A stretch of 64,000 nucleotides of DNA from Robiginitomaculum sp. (GTDB lineage Bacteria > Pseudomonadota > Alphaproteobacteria > Caulobacterales > Maricaulaceae): the NCBI GenBank assembly GCA_030949705.1, contig JAUZSF010000004.1:136524-200523 (forward strand), read 5' to 3'. A model generated the notes under the pieces. It was not told where the DNA came from, did not search any database, and worked only from the letters and a program-made list of their open reading frames with translations. Made by a program: the position numbers and the translations under genes. Shown piece after piece: positions 45,530-55,803 of the stretch. How positions within the stretch are numbered: position 1 is the first letter of the stretch; every line of letters begins with the position of its first letter.

Positions 45530-47368
45530 TCAGCTCGCCGCTCCCTTATCATTCTTGCTCATTTTACGCTTCAGTTTTGCCAACACCTTGTCAAAGGGCG
45601 TTTCCACGCCGTTTTTACGGGTGATGACATATTGCTGGATCAAGGACAGGAAATTGTTCCACGCCCAGTAAATCACCAGACCGGCGGCAAAGGGGGCCAG
45701 CATGATGGTGAAAATCACCGGCATGAAGGCAAAAATGCGTCGCTGCATCGGGTCCGGTGCCGGCGGGTTGAGCAATTGTTGCGCCCCCATGGTCAGCCCC
45801 ATGATCAGCGGCCATATGCCCACGGCCAGAATGGCCCCAAAAACCGGCACGCCGGTGGGATCCCAGGGCAACAGGCCGAACAGATTGCCGATATGGGTGG
45901 GGTCCGGCGCCGACAGATCCTTGATCCAGCCAAAAAACGGCGCATGACGCATCTCGATAGAGATATAGAGGGTTTTATACAGCGCATAAAAGATCGGGAT
46001 TTGCAGCAGCATGGGCAGACACCCGCCAACCGGATTGACCTTTTCGCGCTTGTACAACTCCATGGTTTCCATCTGCATGCGCTGGGGATCGTCTTTGAAC
46101 TTGGCGCGCAGCTCTTCCATCTTGGGCTGCAAGGCCTTCATGCGCGCCATCGAGGCATAAGAGCGATTGGCAATGGGAAAGAAAATGATCTTGATAGCCA
46201 GCGTAAGCAGTAAAATAGCGATGCCGAAATTGCCCACCAAACCATAGAAAAAGTCCAGCGCATTAAAATAAGGCCGGGTCAGGAACCAGAAGATCCCCCA
46301 GTCAATGGCCATATCAAAGCGGGTGACCCCCTGGTTTTCCTGATAGGCCTGCAACACCTTGTATTGCTTGGCCCCAGCAAAAAACTTTTGTTCCACCGAC
46401 ACACTTTGTCCCGGCGCAATGGTTTCTGCCTCCAGGCGGTATGAAGCCTCAAACACCGTATCGCCGGCGCTGCCCTTGAAGGTGCGCACCTCGGCATCGA
46501 TCTGTTCGTCCTGGGGCGGGATCATCACCGCCAGCCAGTATTTGTCGGTAAAGCCGAGCCAACCACCGGTGCCAGTGTTTTTGGCACCGCCATCCTTGGC
46601 CAGCTTGCGGTATTTCAGTTCCACCACCTTGTCACCAACCACGCCAATGGCCCCCTGGTGCAGGATAAAGCCAGAACGATTTTTCATTTTTTCTTCGCGG
46701 CTGGCATTCTTGGGCATAAAGGTCGGATCGCCATAACGGCGCACCACCCCGGCCGGGGCAAGGGTGCGGGTGGTCTCGCCCTCATTACGTACGGTATCGG
46801 CAATGGTGAACATATATTGCGCATCAACGCTGATGGTACGTTCAAAAACCAGTCCTTCGGGAGAACGATATTGCAGGGTGATCGGGGTTTGGGGGGTCAG
46901 CACTTCGCCCTTGATCAAAGTCCAACGGGTGTTCAGACCCGGCAGGGTGCTGTTGGCGCCTTCATCGGCGGCCCGCCAGCTAAAATTGGAAAAATAGCCG
47001 CCGCGGGATTTGCGCGGATCCAGCAACACCACTTCGGCGCTGTTGGGGTCCATATCCACGCGAAACTTGCGTAACAGCAAATCATCAAACCGGGCCCCGT
47101 CCAGATTGATGGAACCATCCACTGACGGGGTGGCAATGCGCACCCGCGGGTGGGCGCGCAAGGCGGCCTCACGGTTCAGCACCACCGGAGCCGCATCCAC
47201 TTCATTGGTACGCGGCGCAGCAGGTGTGCTTTGCATCTGCACCTTGGCGGCCGCCTCGCGGGCGGCCCGTTGCCGCTTGGCCGCCGGATCAATGACCAGC
47301 GTCTGGTAAATCAGCAACACACCGAGAGCCAGTGCAATGGCGAGAAAAAGATTACGTTGTTCGCCCAT
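45530..47368 (-). CDS. yidC: Membrane protein insertase YidC
   Basis: 612 residues. N-terminal helix (LFLAIALALGVLLIYQ), large periplasmic beta domain to about residue 350, then the conserved insertase core with FFYGLVGNFGIAILLLTLAI, KIIFFPIANRSYASMARMKAL, NPVGGCLPMLLQIPIFYALY and a last helix pair, ending in a basic Lys-rich tail. It inserts and folds inner-membrane proteins. It starts 31 bases after rnpA; the small yidD gene often found between them is absent. Confidence 0.97.
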   Translation of the reverse strand: MGEQRNLFLAIALALGVLLIYQTLVIDPAAKRQRAAREAAAKVQMQSTPAAPRTNEVDAAPVVLNREAALRAHPRVRIATPSVDGSINLDGARFDDLLLRKFRVDMDPNSAEVVLLDPRKSRGGYFSNFSWRAADEGANSTLPGLNTRWTLIKGEVLTPQTPITLQYRSPEGLVFERTISVDAQYMFTIADTVRNEGETTRTLAPAGVVRRYGDPTFMPKNASREEKMKNRSGFILHQGAIGVVGDKVVELKYRKLAKDGGAKNTGTGGWLGFTDKYWLAVMIPPQDEQIDAEVRTFKGSAGDTVFEASYRLEAETIAPGQSVSVEQKFFAGAKQYKVLQAYQENQGVTRFDMAIDWGIFWFLTRPYFNALDFFYGLVGNFGIAILLLTLAIKIIFFPIANRSYASMARMKALQPKMEELRAKFKDDPQRMQMETMELYKREKVNPVGGCLPMLLQIPIFYALYKTLYISIEMRHAPFFGWIKDLSAPDPTHIGNLFGLLPWDPTGVPVFGAILAVGIWPLIMGLTMGAQQLLNPPAPDPMQRRIFAFMPVIFTIMLAPFAAGLVIYWAWNNFLSLIQQYVITRKNGVETPFDKVLAKLKRKMSKNDKGAAS

Positions 47369-47399
47369 GGGCGCAAATTCCTTGATCTTGGACCACGCC

Positions 47400-47774
47400 T
47401 CAGGGCGTACGCCTATGGTTGGGTGAAGATTTATTCGTCTTCTTTTGCGGTACGCTTATCAATGCCCCTTTGACATCGTCAAGCAAAGCCTGCCAGGGCC
47501 GCGGCCGGGTGCCCGCTCTGGCAATGAACACATAGTCCCATCCGGGACGCCCATAAAGGGGTAAAAGTGCACGGGCAGCCTCTCTGAGGCGTCTTTTACA
47601 GCGATTGCGGGCCACCGCATTGCCAACTTTGCGGCTGGCAGTAAAGCCGATGCGTACCTGATCGCCGGCCAATGGCGATGGACGTGCCTGAACGACGACG
47701 CCCGGCCGTGCGGCAAACGCACCCCGGGCAACGTACAAAAAGTCTTTGCGTATTTTCAGACGCGCGAGCGCCAA
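47400..47774 (-). CDS. rnpA: Ribonuclease P protein component
   Basis: 124 residues. The signature RNRCKRRLREAAR is complete, with IGFTASRKVGNAVARN before it and DYVFIARAGT after. The protein assists the catalytic RNA in tRNA 5' maturation. No ATG is available; TTG 47774 (L as first residue of LALARLKIRKDF) fits the family N terminus. The C-terminal tail (KKTNKSSPNHRRTP) is basic. Five bases separate it from rpmH. Confidence 0.93.
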   Translation of the reverse strand: MALARLKIRKDFLYVARGAFAARPGVVVQARPSPLAGDQVRIGFTASRKVGNAVARNRCKRRLREAARALLPLYGRPGWDYVFIARAGTRPRPWQALLDDVKGALISVPQKKTNKSSPNHRRTP

Positions 47775-47779
47775 CGGCT

Positions 47780-47914
47780 TTACGCGCTTAGGATTTTGCG
47801 GCCACGAGCGCGGCGGCGGGCCAGAATCTGGCGACCGGCTTTGGTGGCCATGCGTGCACGAAAACCATGACGGCGCTTGCGCACAAGTTTACTAGGCTGA
47901 TAAGTGCGTTTCAC
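47780..47914 (-). CDS. rpmH: 50S ribosomal protein L34
   Basis: 44 residues, [20 protein letters not shown] onward, ending RGRKILSA: a full L34. The start is GTG 47914 with GGAGA eight bases upstream. First gene of the minus-strand run rpmH-rnpA-yidC-engB. The true protein is shorter than the open frame. Confidence 0.96.
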   Translation of the reverse strand: MKRTYQPSKLVRKRRHGFRARMATKAGRQILARRRARGRKILSA

Positions 47915-48030
47915 GAGCTTGTCTCCACGGATGCACGCAAGATTGCGCGCGAGCGGCGGCTTGTACGCCAATGGCCTTGCTCTCGTCAAGCGCTATCGCT
48001 GAAAGATGCACGCAAAATACAAGGAAATAC

Positions 48031-48750
48031 ATGTCCCGATTTCAAACAACCCGCAAGCTGGCCATCCGCTTTGGTCCTGTGCTCGCCATCCTCCTGGCGC
48101 TGATCGCGTTTTATGCCCTGGGCCTGAATACCACCGTCAGCACCCAGGGCTTTGCCGCCCATTATGAAACCATTATGAGCTGGCGGGCGGATCATCCGGT
48201 ATTAAGCGCCCTGATCTTTGTGGGTATTTATGTGGGCGTGGTGGCCATATCGGTACCTGCCTCGCTGTGGCTGAGCGTACCAGGCGGCCTGCTGTTTGGC
48301 TGGTTCATTGGCGGTTTTCTTAGCTGGATGGCCTCCATTGTCGGGGCCACATTGGCTTTTTTGGCGGCCCGCACGGCGCTGGACCCCGCAAAGGATAGTG
48401 GAGACGCCAGCCATTATGCACGCTTCAAGGCCGGGTTCGAGCGCAATGCCTTTAGCTATATTATCGTTCTACGCCTGATGCCCTTGCCATTTTTTGTGGT
48501 CAATGCGGCGGCTGGGGCGTTTCACGTCAAGGTGCGCACCTTTGCCGCAGCCAGCGCCATAGGCCTGATCCCAGCCTCGTTTTTGTTCGCCGCCCTGGGG
48601 GAAAGCGCCGGTGATATCCTGCAGGCTGGCGGATCGCTGGACATGAGCTTTTTTCAGGATCCAAAAATTATCGCCGTTTTTATCGGCTTTGCCTCCTTGT
48701 CTTTGCTGCCATTTATCATTCGGTATTTTCGTAAAAATGATAATTTATAA
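48031..48750 (+). CDS. TVP38/TMEM64-family membrane protein
   Basis: 239 residues from ATG 48031 (MSRFQTT), which has AAGGAA before it. Five to six helices, with the VTT-domain marks PASLWLSVPGGLLFG and IVLRLMPLPFFVVNAAAG. TVP38/DedA proteins move lipids across membranes or support envelope homeostasis; the substrate is unknown. Divergent from rpmH by about 116 bases. Confidence 0.85.
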   Translation: MSRFQTTRKLAIRFGPVLAILLALIAFYALGLNTTVSTQGFAAHYETIMSWRADHPVLSALIFVGIYVGVVAISVPASLWLSVPGGLLFGWFIGGFLSWMASIVGATLAFLAARTALDPAKDSGDASHYARFKAGFERNAFSYIIVLRLMPLPFFVVNAAAGAFHVKVRTFAAASAIGLIPASFLFAALGESAGDILQAGGSLDMSFFQDPKIIAVFIGFASLSLLPFIIRYFRKNDNL

Positions 48751-48774
48751 GCAGGCGCTATCGGTCTATACCAA

Positions 48775-50230
48775 ATGGGTTGTATAAGTGTCCTGAAGGG
48801 GCAGGTGTTGAGCACATCAATACATAATCAAGACGAAACGGTGGACCAGACCCCCAAGGCTCAGGGCAGCCTTGGCAGGCGGCTGTTGGTGCTGACCGTC
48901 TTATTTGTGATGCTGGCGGAAATCATGATTTTCCTGCCCTCGGCCGCCGCCTTTCGCAGCAATTGGCTGCAATCCAGGGTACAGGCCGCGCGTCTGGCTG
49001 CCATTGCCGTCGAAGTGGCCCCCGACATGAAAGTCAGCGATGAAATTGCCAGCCGCCTGCTGGCCACCGCCGGGATCAAGGCCGTGCGTATGGAGCGCGA
49101 CGGCATCACCGAAATGATCCTGCGCGCCCCCAGCCAGACCATGCCCTATGAAACCGTGGATATGCGCAATCCCTCCACCAGCAAGGCCATTATCGCCACC
49201 TGCGATACCCTGTTCATGCCCAAAGAACGGTTTTTGCGCATTCTGGATACCATGGGCCCGAACAGCACCGACATTATCGATGTACTGGTTTCCGAGAGTG
49301 ACCTGCGCGATGAACTGATCGCCTTTTCCATCCGTACGTTGATTTTTTCGGCCATTATTTCCGTGGTCTCGGCAGCATTGATCTATGGGGCACTGATCTT
49401 TGTCTTTGTGCGCCCCATGCGGGATCTGTCTCTGGCCATGGCGCGGTTTCAAAAAACCCCCGAAGACCCCCAAAGCGTCATTACCCCCTCGGGCCGGCGC
49501 GATGAGATCGGCCGGGCCGAAGAAGATCTGGCCAAAATGCAAAATGAGCTGCGCGCCGCCCTGGAGCAGAAAAACCGCCTGGCCGCCCTTGGCGAGGCGG
49601 TGGCCAAGATCAATCATGATCTGCGCAATATCCTGACCAGTGCGCAATTGGTTTCAGACCGTCTGGCAACCTCTGATGATCCCAAGGTGCGCACCATGGG
49701 CGAACGGCTGGTGCGGGCCATTGATCGCGGCGTGGCCCTGTGTCAGAGCACCTTGCGCTTTGGCAAGGCCGAGGAAGAGGTGCCGCAAAAACAGGATGTT
49801 GACCTGTCTCAGGTGCTGAACGACGCCATGAATGATGCCTGCCCGGAAAGCTGTGCCATAGAATTTGATAATGGGGTTGGCGAAGGGATCACCGTGTCAG
49901 CGGACCCGGATCAGCTTTATCGCATCATACTGAACCTGATGCGCAATGCGGTTCAGGCCATGAATGGCGAAGGTAAAATCACTGCCAAGGTCGACATACG
50001 CGAGCATTCGATCGCCATGACCCTGGCCGATACCGGCCCCGGCATCCCCCCAGAATTTACGCGACCGCCTGTTCAAACCGTTTAGCGCCAGCACCCGCAA
50101 GGATGGTTCCGGCCTGGGCCTGGCCATTGCCCGCGAGCTCGCCCGCAAGCATGGCGGCGATGTCACCCTGGTGCGCACCGGCAACAGCGGCACCGTGTTT
50201 GAACTGGTCCTGCCCAAAGGCAAGGATTGA
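48775..50230 (+). CDS. Sensor histidine kinase, with one frameshift near the end
   Basis: About 484 residues after repair. Membrane helices near 40-60 and 190-210 enclose a periplasmic sensor of about 130 residues; then HAMP, a short coiled coil (AEEDLAKMQNELRAALEQK), His281 in KINHDLRNILT, N box LNLMRNAVQAM and G boxes. The frame breaks in C6 at 50046-50051; five C give GIPQNLRDRLFKPFSASTRK and the normal GSGLGLAIARELARKHGG to KGKD. ATG 48775 has no good ribosome site; TTG 48808 follows AAGGGG and may be the real start. No response regulator is adjacent. Confidence 0.83.
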
Positions 50231-50245
50231 GGCAAGCGCCACCCC

Positions 50246-52017
50246 TTACGGCGTCAGCGCTTTGCCCTCGCGCCGGGGATCGGCACCGCCGACCAGCGTC
50301 CCATCGGCCTGGCGCACAATGGTATGCAGGCCAGAGCCTTCGCCCCGAGTTTCCTTGATCTGGTGGCCCATGGCCACCAGCGCCGGGATCAAGGCCGGAT
50401 CGGCGCGAGGCCCCTCGATACGGGTGATGTCACCTCTGGCCACCACATTGGGCAGGTCAATCGCCTGTTGCGGGGTCAGGCCCCATTCCAGCACGCCCAC
50501 CAGGGTTTTGGCGGTATAGGCGATAATGGAATTCCCCCCCCCGGCGAGCCGGTACCCATGTAAAAACTGCCATCCTGGTTCAGCACCAAAGTAGGCGACA
50601 TGGATGACCGCGGCCGCTTGCCCGGTGCCGGCGCATTGGCCAGCAAATTGCCGTCCTTGTCATAGGGCGAGCGGGCAAAATCGGTCAGTTGATTGTTCAG
50701 CAAGAAGCCATGGGTAAAACGTTTGGAGCCAAAAAGCGATTCTACCGTGGTGGTCATGGTTACCACATTGCCGGCCCCGTCCACGATGACAAAATGCGTG
50801 GTGCCCGGCACTTCGGCAGTATTATCCTTGCCCCATTTTTTCAGCTCTTCCGGGCTGAACACCGCTTCGGGGGGGGGCCGGCTTCAGCATGGACAATGGC
50901 CCGGTCCGGCGAGATCAGCGCCGCGCGGCGGGCAATATAGTCCGGGTCCAGCATGCCTTTGATCGGCACCGGCACAAACGCATCATCGGCGACATACTGG
51001 TCACGATCTGCATAGGCCAGACGCTGGGCCTCGATAAAATAATGCCAGTTTTGCGGATCCGCCGCACCGGCCGGGGTAAAGGTTTCGTGGGCCAGCACAT
51101 CCATAATGTAATTGATTGCCATGCCACCGGAAGATGGTGGCGGCGCACCGCAGATTTGCTTGTCTTTATAAGGGCGACAGATCGGCACCCGCTTGCGCGC
51201 ATGATAGGCCGCCAGATCCTTTACTGACAACGTGCCCGGACGCGGTTGCAAATGGGCTGCGGCCGCAATATCGGCCGCGATGGGACCTTCCAGCAAGGCC
51301 CGCGGATTGGCCGCAATGGCGCGCAGGGTATCGGCATAATCCGGGTTTTTGCGGATATATCCCGCCGGTAAGGTGGAACCATCGGGCAGGAAGAAATAGG
51401 CCCGCGCCGCGGCATTTTCATCCAGATGCACCCGGTGGGCATAGTTCTTGAGCAACATGGCCAGACGATCGGGAACCGCAAAACCCTCATCGGCCAGTTT
51501 TATGCCCGGCGCAAAGGCGGCTTTCCACGGCAAGACACCAAATTCGCTATGGGCCAGAGACAGCATGTCGATGGCGCCGGGCACCCCGACCGAATGACCG
51601 GAATTGACCGCCTCTATGAAGGGAAGCGGTTGGCCATCTTCGCCCAGAAACATTTGTGCGCTGGCCCCGAACGGGGCAGTTTCGCGCCCGTCAAAAGAGG
51701 TGATCGCCTTGGTCTTGGCATCATAATAGAGCATGAAAGAGCCGCCACCCAGGCCGGAGCTTTGGGGCTCAACCAAACCCAGCACCGTCTGCACCGCCAC
51801 CGCCGCGTCCACCGCATTGCCGCCCTGGCGCAAAATCTGCAATCCCGCCTCGACCGCCATCGGATTGGCCGCCGCCACCATGCCACCCACAGGCAGAGGG
51901 CCGGGCTTGGGCCACCTCGGTCCCGGTTTCCTGAGGCCCCGAACAGGCCGCCACACCGAGCCCAAGCCAGAGCATCAAAAGCAGTATTAAACGCGACACG
52001 GGGGGATTTAATTTCAT
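50246..52017 (-). CDS. Gamma-glutamyltransferase lipoprotein, with about three frameshifts
   Basis: About 590 residues after repair. The N terminus is a lipoprotein signal (LWLGLGVAACSG); GGAGAG precedes ATG 52017. Pieces in order: MVAAANPMAVEAGLQILRQG, GLGGGSFMLYYD, GVPGAIDMLSLAH, then NTAEVPGTTHFVIVD with the autoprocessing Thr, GSPGG and GVLEWGLTPQQA. Breaks lie at about 51898 (one extra base), in G9 at 50869-50877 and in C9 at 50534-50542. The enzyme cleaves gamma-glutamyl peptides such as glutathione outside the inner membrane. It is divergent from an AsnC-type regulator. Confidence 0.82.
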
Positions 52018-52084
52018 CGGGGACTCTCCATTTACACAAAAATATATACATATGAAAAAACAAAGTAAATGGCATAATATTTTT

Positions 52085-52113
52085 TGACATTGCCGTAATT
52101 CTCGTCAATTATC
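52085..52113 (+). promoter_or_regulatory. Candidate sigma-70 promoter for the AsnC/decarboxylase unit
   Basis: TTGACA (52085-52090), a 17-base spacer and AATTAT (52108-52113), about 35 bases before the regulator ATG. It lies in a 131-base AT-rich gap between divergent genes, a natural place for binding by the regulator itself. Confidence 0.4.
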
Positions 52114-52148
52114 CTGATATATTAATAATTTTACGGATTATTTCCGAA

Positions 52149-52596
52149 ATGGATTATATTGACAAACAGATTGTGGGCATCGTCCAAAAGGATAGCCGCA
52201 GCTCCAGCGCACAGATTGCCGAGGCCGTTGGCGTGTCGGTTTCCACGGGCCAATGAGCGGGTCCGCAAACTTTCCAATGCCGGAATTATCAAGGCCTGGT
52301 GCGCCGTATTGGATCCGGCCAAAATCGGCAATACGGTCTGTGCATTTGTCTATGTGGACATGGATTATGAAGGCGAGGCCGAGGCCTGTCGCGCCCTGTG
52401 TTCGATGGATGAGGTGCAGGAAGTACACCATATCAGCGGCGCCCATTCATACCTGCTCAAAATCCGGCTGGCTGATAATGCGGCCCTGCAATCCTTGCTG
52501 CATGACCGGATCAAGGCCCTGCCGGCGGTACGCCATACTGAAAGCATCATCGTGTTGCAAAGCGAAAAAGAAACGCCGCAAATGGTGGTGTCATGA
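52149..52596 (+). CDS. AsnC/Lrp-family transcriptional regulator, with one frameshift
   Basis: About 148 residues after repair. N-terminal helix-turn-helix IDKQIVGIVQKDSRSSSAQI and AEAVGVSVSTANERVRKL, then a C-terminal RAM ligand domain (VCAFVYVDMDY, VQEVHHISGAHSYLLKIRL). The frame breaks at 52247-52249, where GGG should be GG to join VSVST to ANERVRK. It overlaps the PLP decarboxylase gene (ATGA). It probably senses an amino acid and controls the decarboxylase and the divergent gamma-glutamyltransferase. Confidence 0.82.
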
Positions 52597-54061
52597 AATC
52601 CGGTGTTCCCAGCCCTTCGGCGTTTTCAGACCTGGCCAGTCGCGTGGTGGCCACGCTGGAGCAGTATCGACAAGACAGCCAAAAGGGTAATGAAAAAGTG
52701 CTGCGCAACACTGCCGCGGGTCCCTTGGCGCACATGCTGGATCTGGAAAAATGGATCCGTCGCGGCGGACTGGACCACACCAATCTGGAAGATTTTCTGA
52801 CCCCTTATCTGGATGCCAGCCAGCACGTGCATAACCCGGCCTTTATTGGACACCAAGTCGCCGTGCCCCACCGCGGGGCCATTATGGGAGACCTGATCCA
52901 TGGCGTCACCAATAACGCCATGGCGGTTTACGAGATGGGACCATCGGCAACGGTGGTGGAACGGGTGATCATCAATTGGATGTTGGAAAAGGCGGGCTGG
53001 TTCTCATCGGATCAATTATCGGACTTTTCGGCGCATCCGGGCAATGGTGCCGGCGTGCTGACCCATGGTGGCTCTTTGGCCAACCTGACCGCCGTACTGG
53101 CGGCCCGGGCCGCCGCCTTTCCCCACGCCTGGCAGGACGGCACCCCGGACAATCTGGCCATCATTGCCCCGGCAGCCACCCATTATTCCATCGCCCGGGC
53201 CGCCGCCATTGCGGGCATGGGACAAAACGCCATCTATCCCGCCCCGGTCAATGCACTGGACCAGTTGCGCGCCGGACAATTGGGAAACCTTTACCGCCGC
53301 GCCTGCGATGACGGTAAAACCGTCTTCATGGTATCGCTAAATGCCTGCGCCACCGCCACCGGCCTGTATGACCCCATAGACGAGGTCGCCGATTTTTGCG
53401 CCGCCCATAATCTGTGGCTGCATGTGGATGGCGCCCATGGAGCCAGCGCCCTGTTATCTGACAAACACCGCCACCATCTGAACGGCGTTTCCCGGGCCGA
53501 TTCTCTGACCTGGGACGCCCATAAAATGTTGCGCACCTCGGCCCTGTGCGCCGCCATCTTATTCAAAGATCCCGCCGCCCTTGGTCATGCCTTCAGCCAG
53601 GAAGGCAGCTATATTTTTTATGAGGAAAACCATCCCGACCTGGATGTGGGACGGACCACCATAGAATGCACCAAGGCGGCGCTGGGGGCGAAACTGTTCA
53701 TGGTGCTGGCCATAGGTCCCTGGGCCGGTTTGTAGCAAAACAATATGACGACACCCGGACCTTTTATGAGCTGATTTCGGCGCAAGACGATTTTGAATGC
53801 CCCTATCAGCCCCAATCCAATATTTTATGTTTTCGCTATCTGCCCCTTGGCGATAATCAGGCGCAAATGAACCTGCGCCAGGAGATCGTCCGGCGCGGCA
53901 ATTTTTATATTACCACCGCCCTGATCAATAAGACACGGCATTTGCGCCTGGCGGTGATGAATCCGCTGACCAGTACCGCCACCATTACCGCGCTGCTGGA
54001 TGAAATTCGCACCTGCGCCAAAGACAAAATTAGCGATTGTACCGCGCCTAAGAGCGGCTAG
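52593..54061 (+). CDS. PLP-dependent amino-acid decarboxylase (group II), with one frameshift
   Basis: About 489 residues after repair. Group II marks: FIGHQVAVPHRGAIMGDL, GVLTHGGSLANLTA, HVDGAHGASAL and Lys311 in WDAHKMLRTS as the PLP lysine. The frame breaks near 53715: the chain ends early at GPWAGL, while the next frame continues SLGRFVAKQYDDTRTFYELI to the normal C terminus; adding one base restores it. Substrate may be diaminobutyrate, aspartate, glutamate or an aromatic acid; sequence alone does not decide. It is coupled to the AsnC regulator by ATGA. Confidence 0.82.
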
Positions 54062-54070
54062 ACTGTGGCC

Positions 54071-55090
54071 ATGAGCACATCTGGACCCAAAAATGCCCTG
54101 ACCGACATTGCCGGCCTGTCGGTTGGCAATGCCGAAGACGAAATCGTACGCACCGGCGTGACCGTGATTTTATGTGATGAACCGGCACTGGCGGCGGTGG
54201 ATGTACGCGGCGGTGGCCCCGGCACCCGCGAAACCGATGCCCTGGCCCCGCACAATCTGGTCGAAAGTATTGACGCCCTGGTGCTGTCGGGCGGGTCTGT
54301 TTATGGCCTGGGCGCCGCCGATGCGGTGGCCGCACAATTGGGGGCCAAGGGGCGCGGCTTTGCCCTGATGGACCTGCCGGGCGTGCCCAGATCCCCCATT
54401 GTACCATCGGCCATTCTGTATGATCTGGCCAATGGCGGCGATAAAAAATGGGGCGAGATGCCCCCCTATCATGATCTGGGTCGCCGGGCGTTTGAAAACA
54501 CCAGCACAGATTTTGCCCTTGGCAATGCCGGAGCGGGCTATGGCGCACTGGCCGGATCCATCAAGGGCGGTCTTGGCAGTGCCTCCATCTTCACCCATGA
54601 CAATCTGGCCATCGGGGCACTGGTGGCGGTAAACAGTTTTGGCTCGGTCCTGGTGCCCGGCACGAAAAATTTCTGGGCCGCCCCCTATGAACAGAATGAT
54701 GAATTTGGCGGCCTTGGCTGGCCAACCCAAATGCCAATTGACGCCGATGACTGGGGGGCCGCCAAGCTGAACCCCGGGGCGCGGCAAAACACCACCCTGG
54801 GCGTGGTCGCCACCCCGGCCAGCCTGACCCCGGCACAGACCAAACGTCTGGCCATCATGGCGCAGGACGGTCTGGCCCGGGCCATCCGCCCGGCACACAG
54901 CCCCTTTGACGGCGATATTGTCTTTGCCATTGCCACCGGGGCGACAGGCCAGCCGGCATTGGACGAGGTATCCCTGACCCGTCTTGGCGTGTTGGCCGCC
55001 GATTGTCTGGCACGCGCCGTGGGGCGCGGCGTGTTTGCAGCACAGAGCCTGGGCAATGCCACCGCCTGGCGCGATTATACCCCCGGCTGA
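54071..55090 (+). CDS. P1/S58 (DmpA-type) self-cleaving aminopeptidase
   Basis: 339 residues. It opens LTDIAGLSVGNAEDE, then VDVRGGGPGTRETDAL and VLSGGSVYGLGAADAV, the DmpA/S58 signatures. GGLGSASI should contain the Ser at the self-cleavage point. These Ntn-like hydrolases release N-terminal amino acids or beta-peptides. ATG 54071 is chosen; a GTG six bases earlier is in frame. It lies ten bases after the decarboxylase, so the regulator, decarboxylase and peptidase form one unit. Confidence 0.85.
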   Translation: MSTSGPKNALTDIAGLSVGNAEDEIVRTGVTVILCDEPALAAVDVRGGGPGTRETDALAPHNLVESIDALVLSGGSVYGLGAADAVAAQLGAKGRGFALMDLPGVPRSPIVPSAILYDLANGGDKKWGEMPPYHDLGRRAFENTSTDFALGNAGAGYGALAGSIKGGLGSASIFTHDNLAIGALVAVNSFGSVLVPGTKNFWAAPYEQNDEFGGLGWPTQMPIDADDWGAAKLNPGARQNTTLGVVATPASLTPAQTKRLAIMAQDGLARAIRPAHSPFDGDIVFAIATGATGQPALDEVSLTRLGVLAADCLARAVGRGVFAAQSLGNATAWRDYTPG

Positions 55091-55195
55091 ACGCCAGGTG
55101 TATATGGGTGTGAAATTGCCCGAACTGGCGCTTGCCTTGGCGTTCCAGCGGCGCTAGGTTCCGCGCCTTCGCCGGAATGATGTTTCGGCGGACAG

Positions 55196-55272
55196 GCGCC
55201 GATAGCTCAGCTGGATAGAGCACCAGACTACGAATCTGGGGGTCGGGAGTTCGAATCTTCCTCGGCGCGCCA
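55196..55272 (+). tRNA. tRNA-Arg (anticodon ACG)
   Basis: 77 bases with encoded CCA. Acceptor GCGCCGA pairs with TCGGCGC; the anticodon loop CTACGAA gives ACG, and the T arm GGGAGTTCGAATCTTCC is present. The DNA immediately downstream turns AT-rich and mobile, so this tRNA may mark an old integration boundary. I found no second copy of its 3' end in the window. Confidence 0.95.
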
Positions 55273-55545
55273 TTTTTTCAATAACTTAGACAAAGCTATA
55301 CTTTTTATTATCCCATACGGGGAAGCAAAAGGGAAGCATTTGACAGGCCTTCTTAGAGAGTTCTTTTATCAATTAACGTCGCCTGTATGTATGCACGCAA
55401 TGCAGCAATGGGATAATTTGAAGTTCCTCTCACGTTAAATGAATACGAAGGGCCCAAATACGAAACAAAAAGTGAACAATTTGCTTGTCAAGAGTCCCTC
55501 CGGGATGTAACAAGTCACAATGTCAATTATTGTCCCGTGGGAAAA

Positions 55546-55803
55546 ATGACCAAATTGAATTTTTGAGAGTTACGTGAAACCCTTGCGCTTTCCATTGAAG
55601 ATACAGCAGATGTTCTGGGCGTATCACCAAAGACCATATACCGCTGGGAAAAGGGTGAAATCATTCCTAAAAGCGCTTATTTTTCTGTATTGGAAAGCAT
55701 GATTGCCATTCGCAGAAATGCGGAACCTCAGCAGTCTGATTTCAGGTTCATTGATCTGTTTGCCGGAATAGGCGGCCTAAGAAAAGGGTTGGGGCTGACA
55801 TAG
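55546..55803 (+). pseudogene. DNA cytosine methyltransferase with N-terminal HTH, disrupted remnant
   Basis: ATG 55546 opens MTKLNF, then an in-frame TGA, then ELRETLALSIEDTADVLGVS and PKTIYRWEKGE, a Cro-type helix-turn-helix, followed by FRFIDLFAGIGGLRKG, motif I of C5 cytosine methyltransferases (SAM-binding FxGxG). Sequence identity to the family ends where the IS1595-type element begins (about 55791). The rest of the enzyme is gone. HTH-methyltransferase fusions usually belong to restriction-modification systems whose methylase also represses transcription. The 273 bases between tRNA-Arg and this gene hold no other gene that I can see. Confidence 0.7.
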
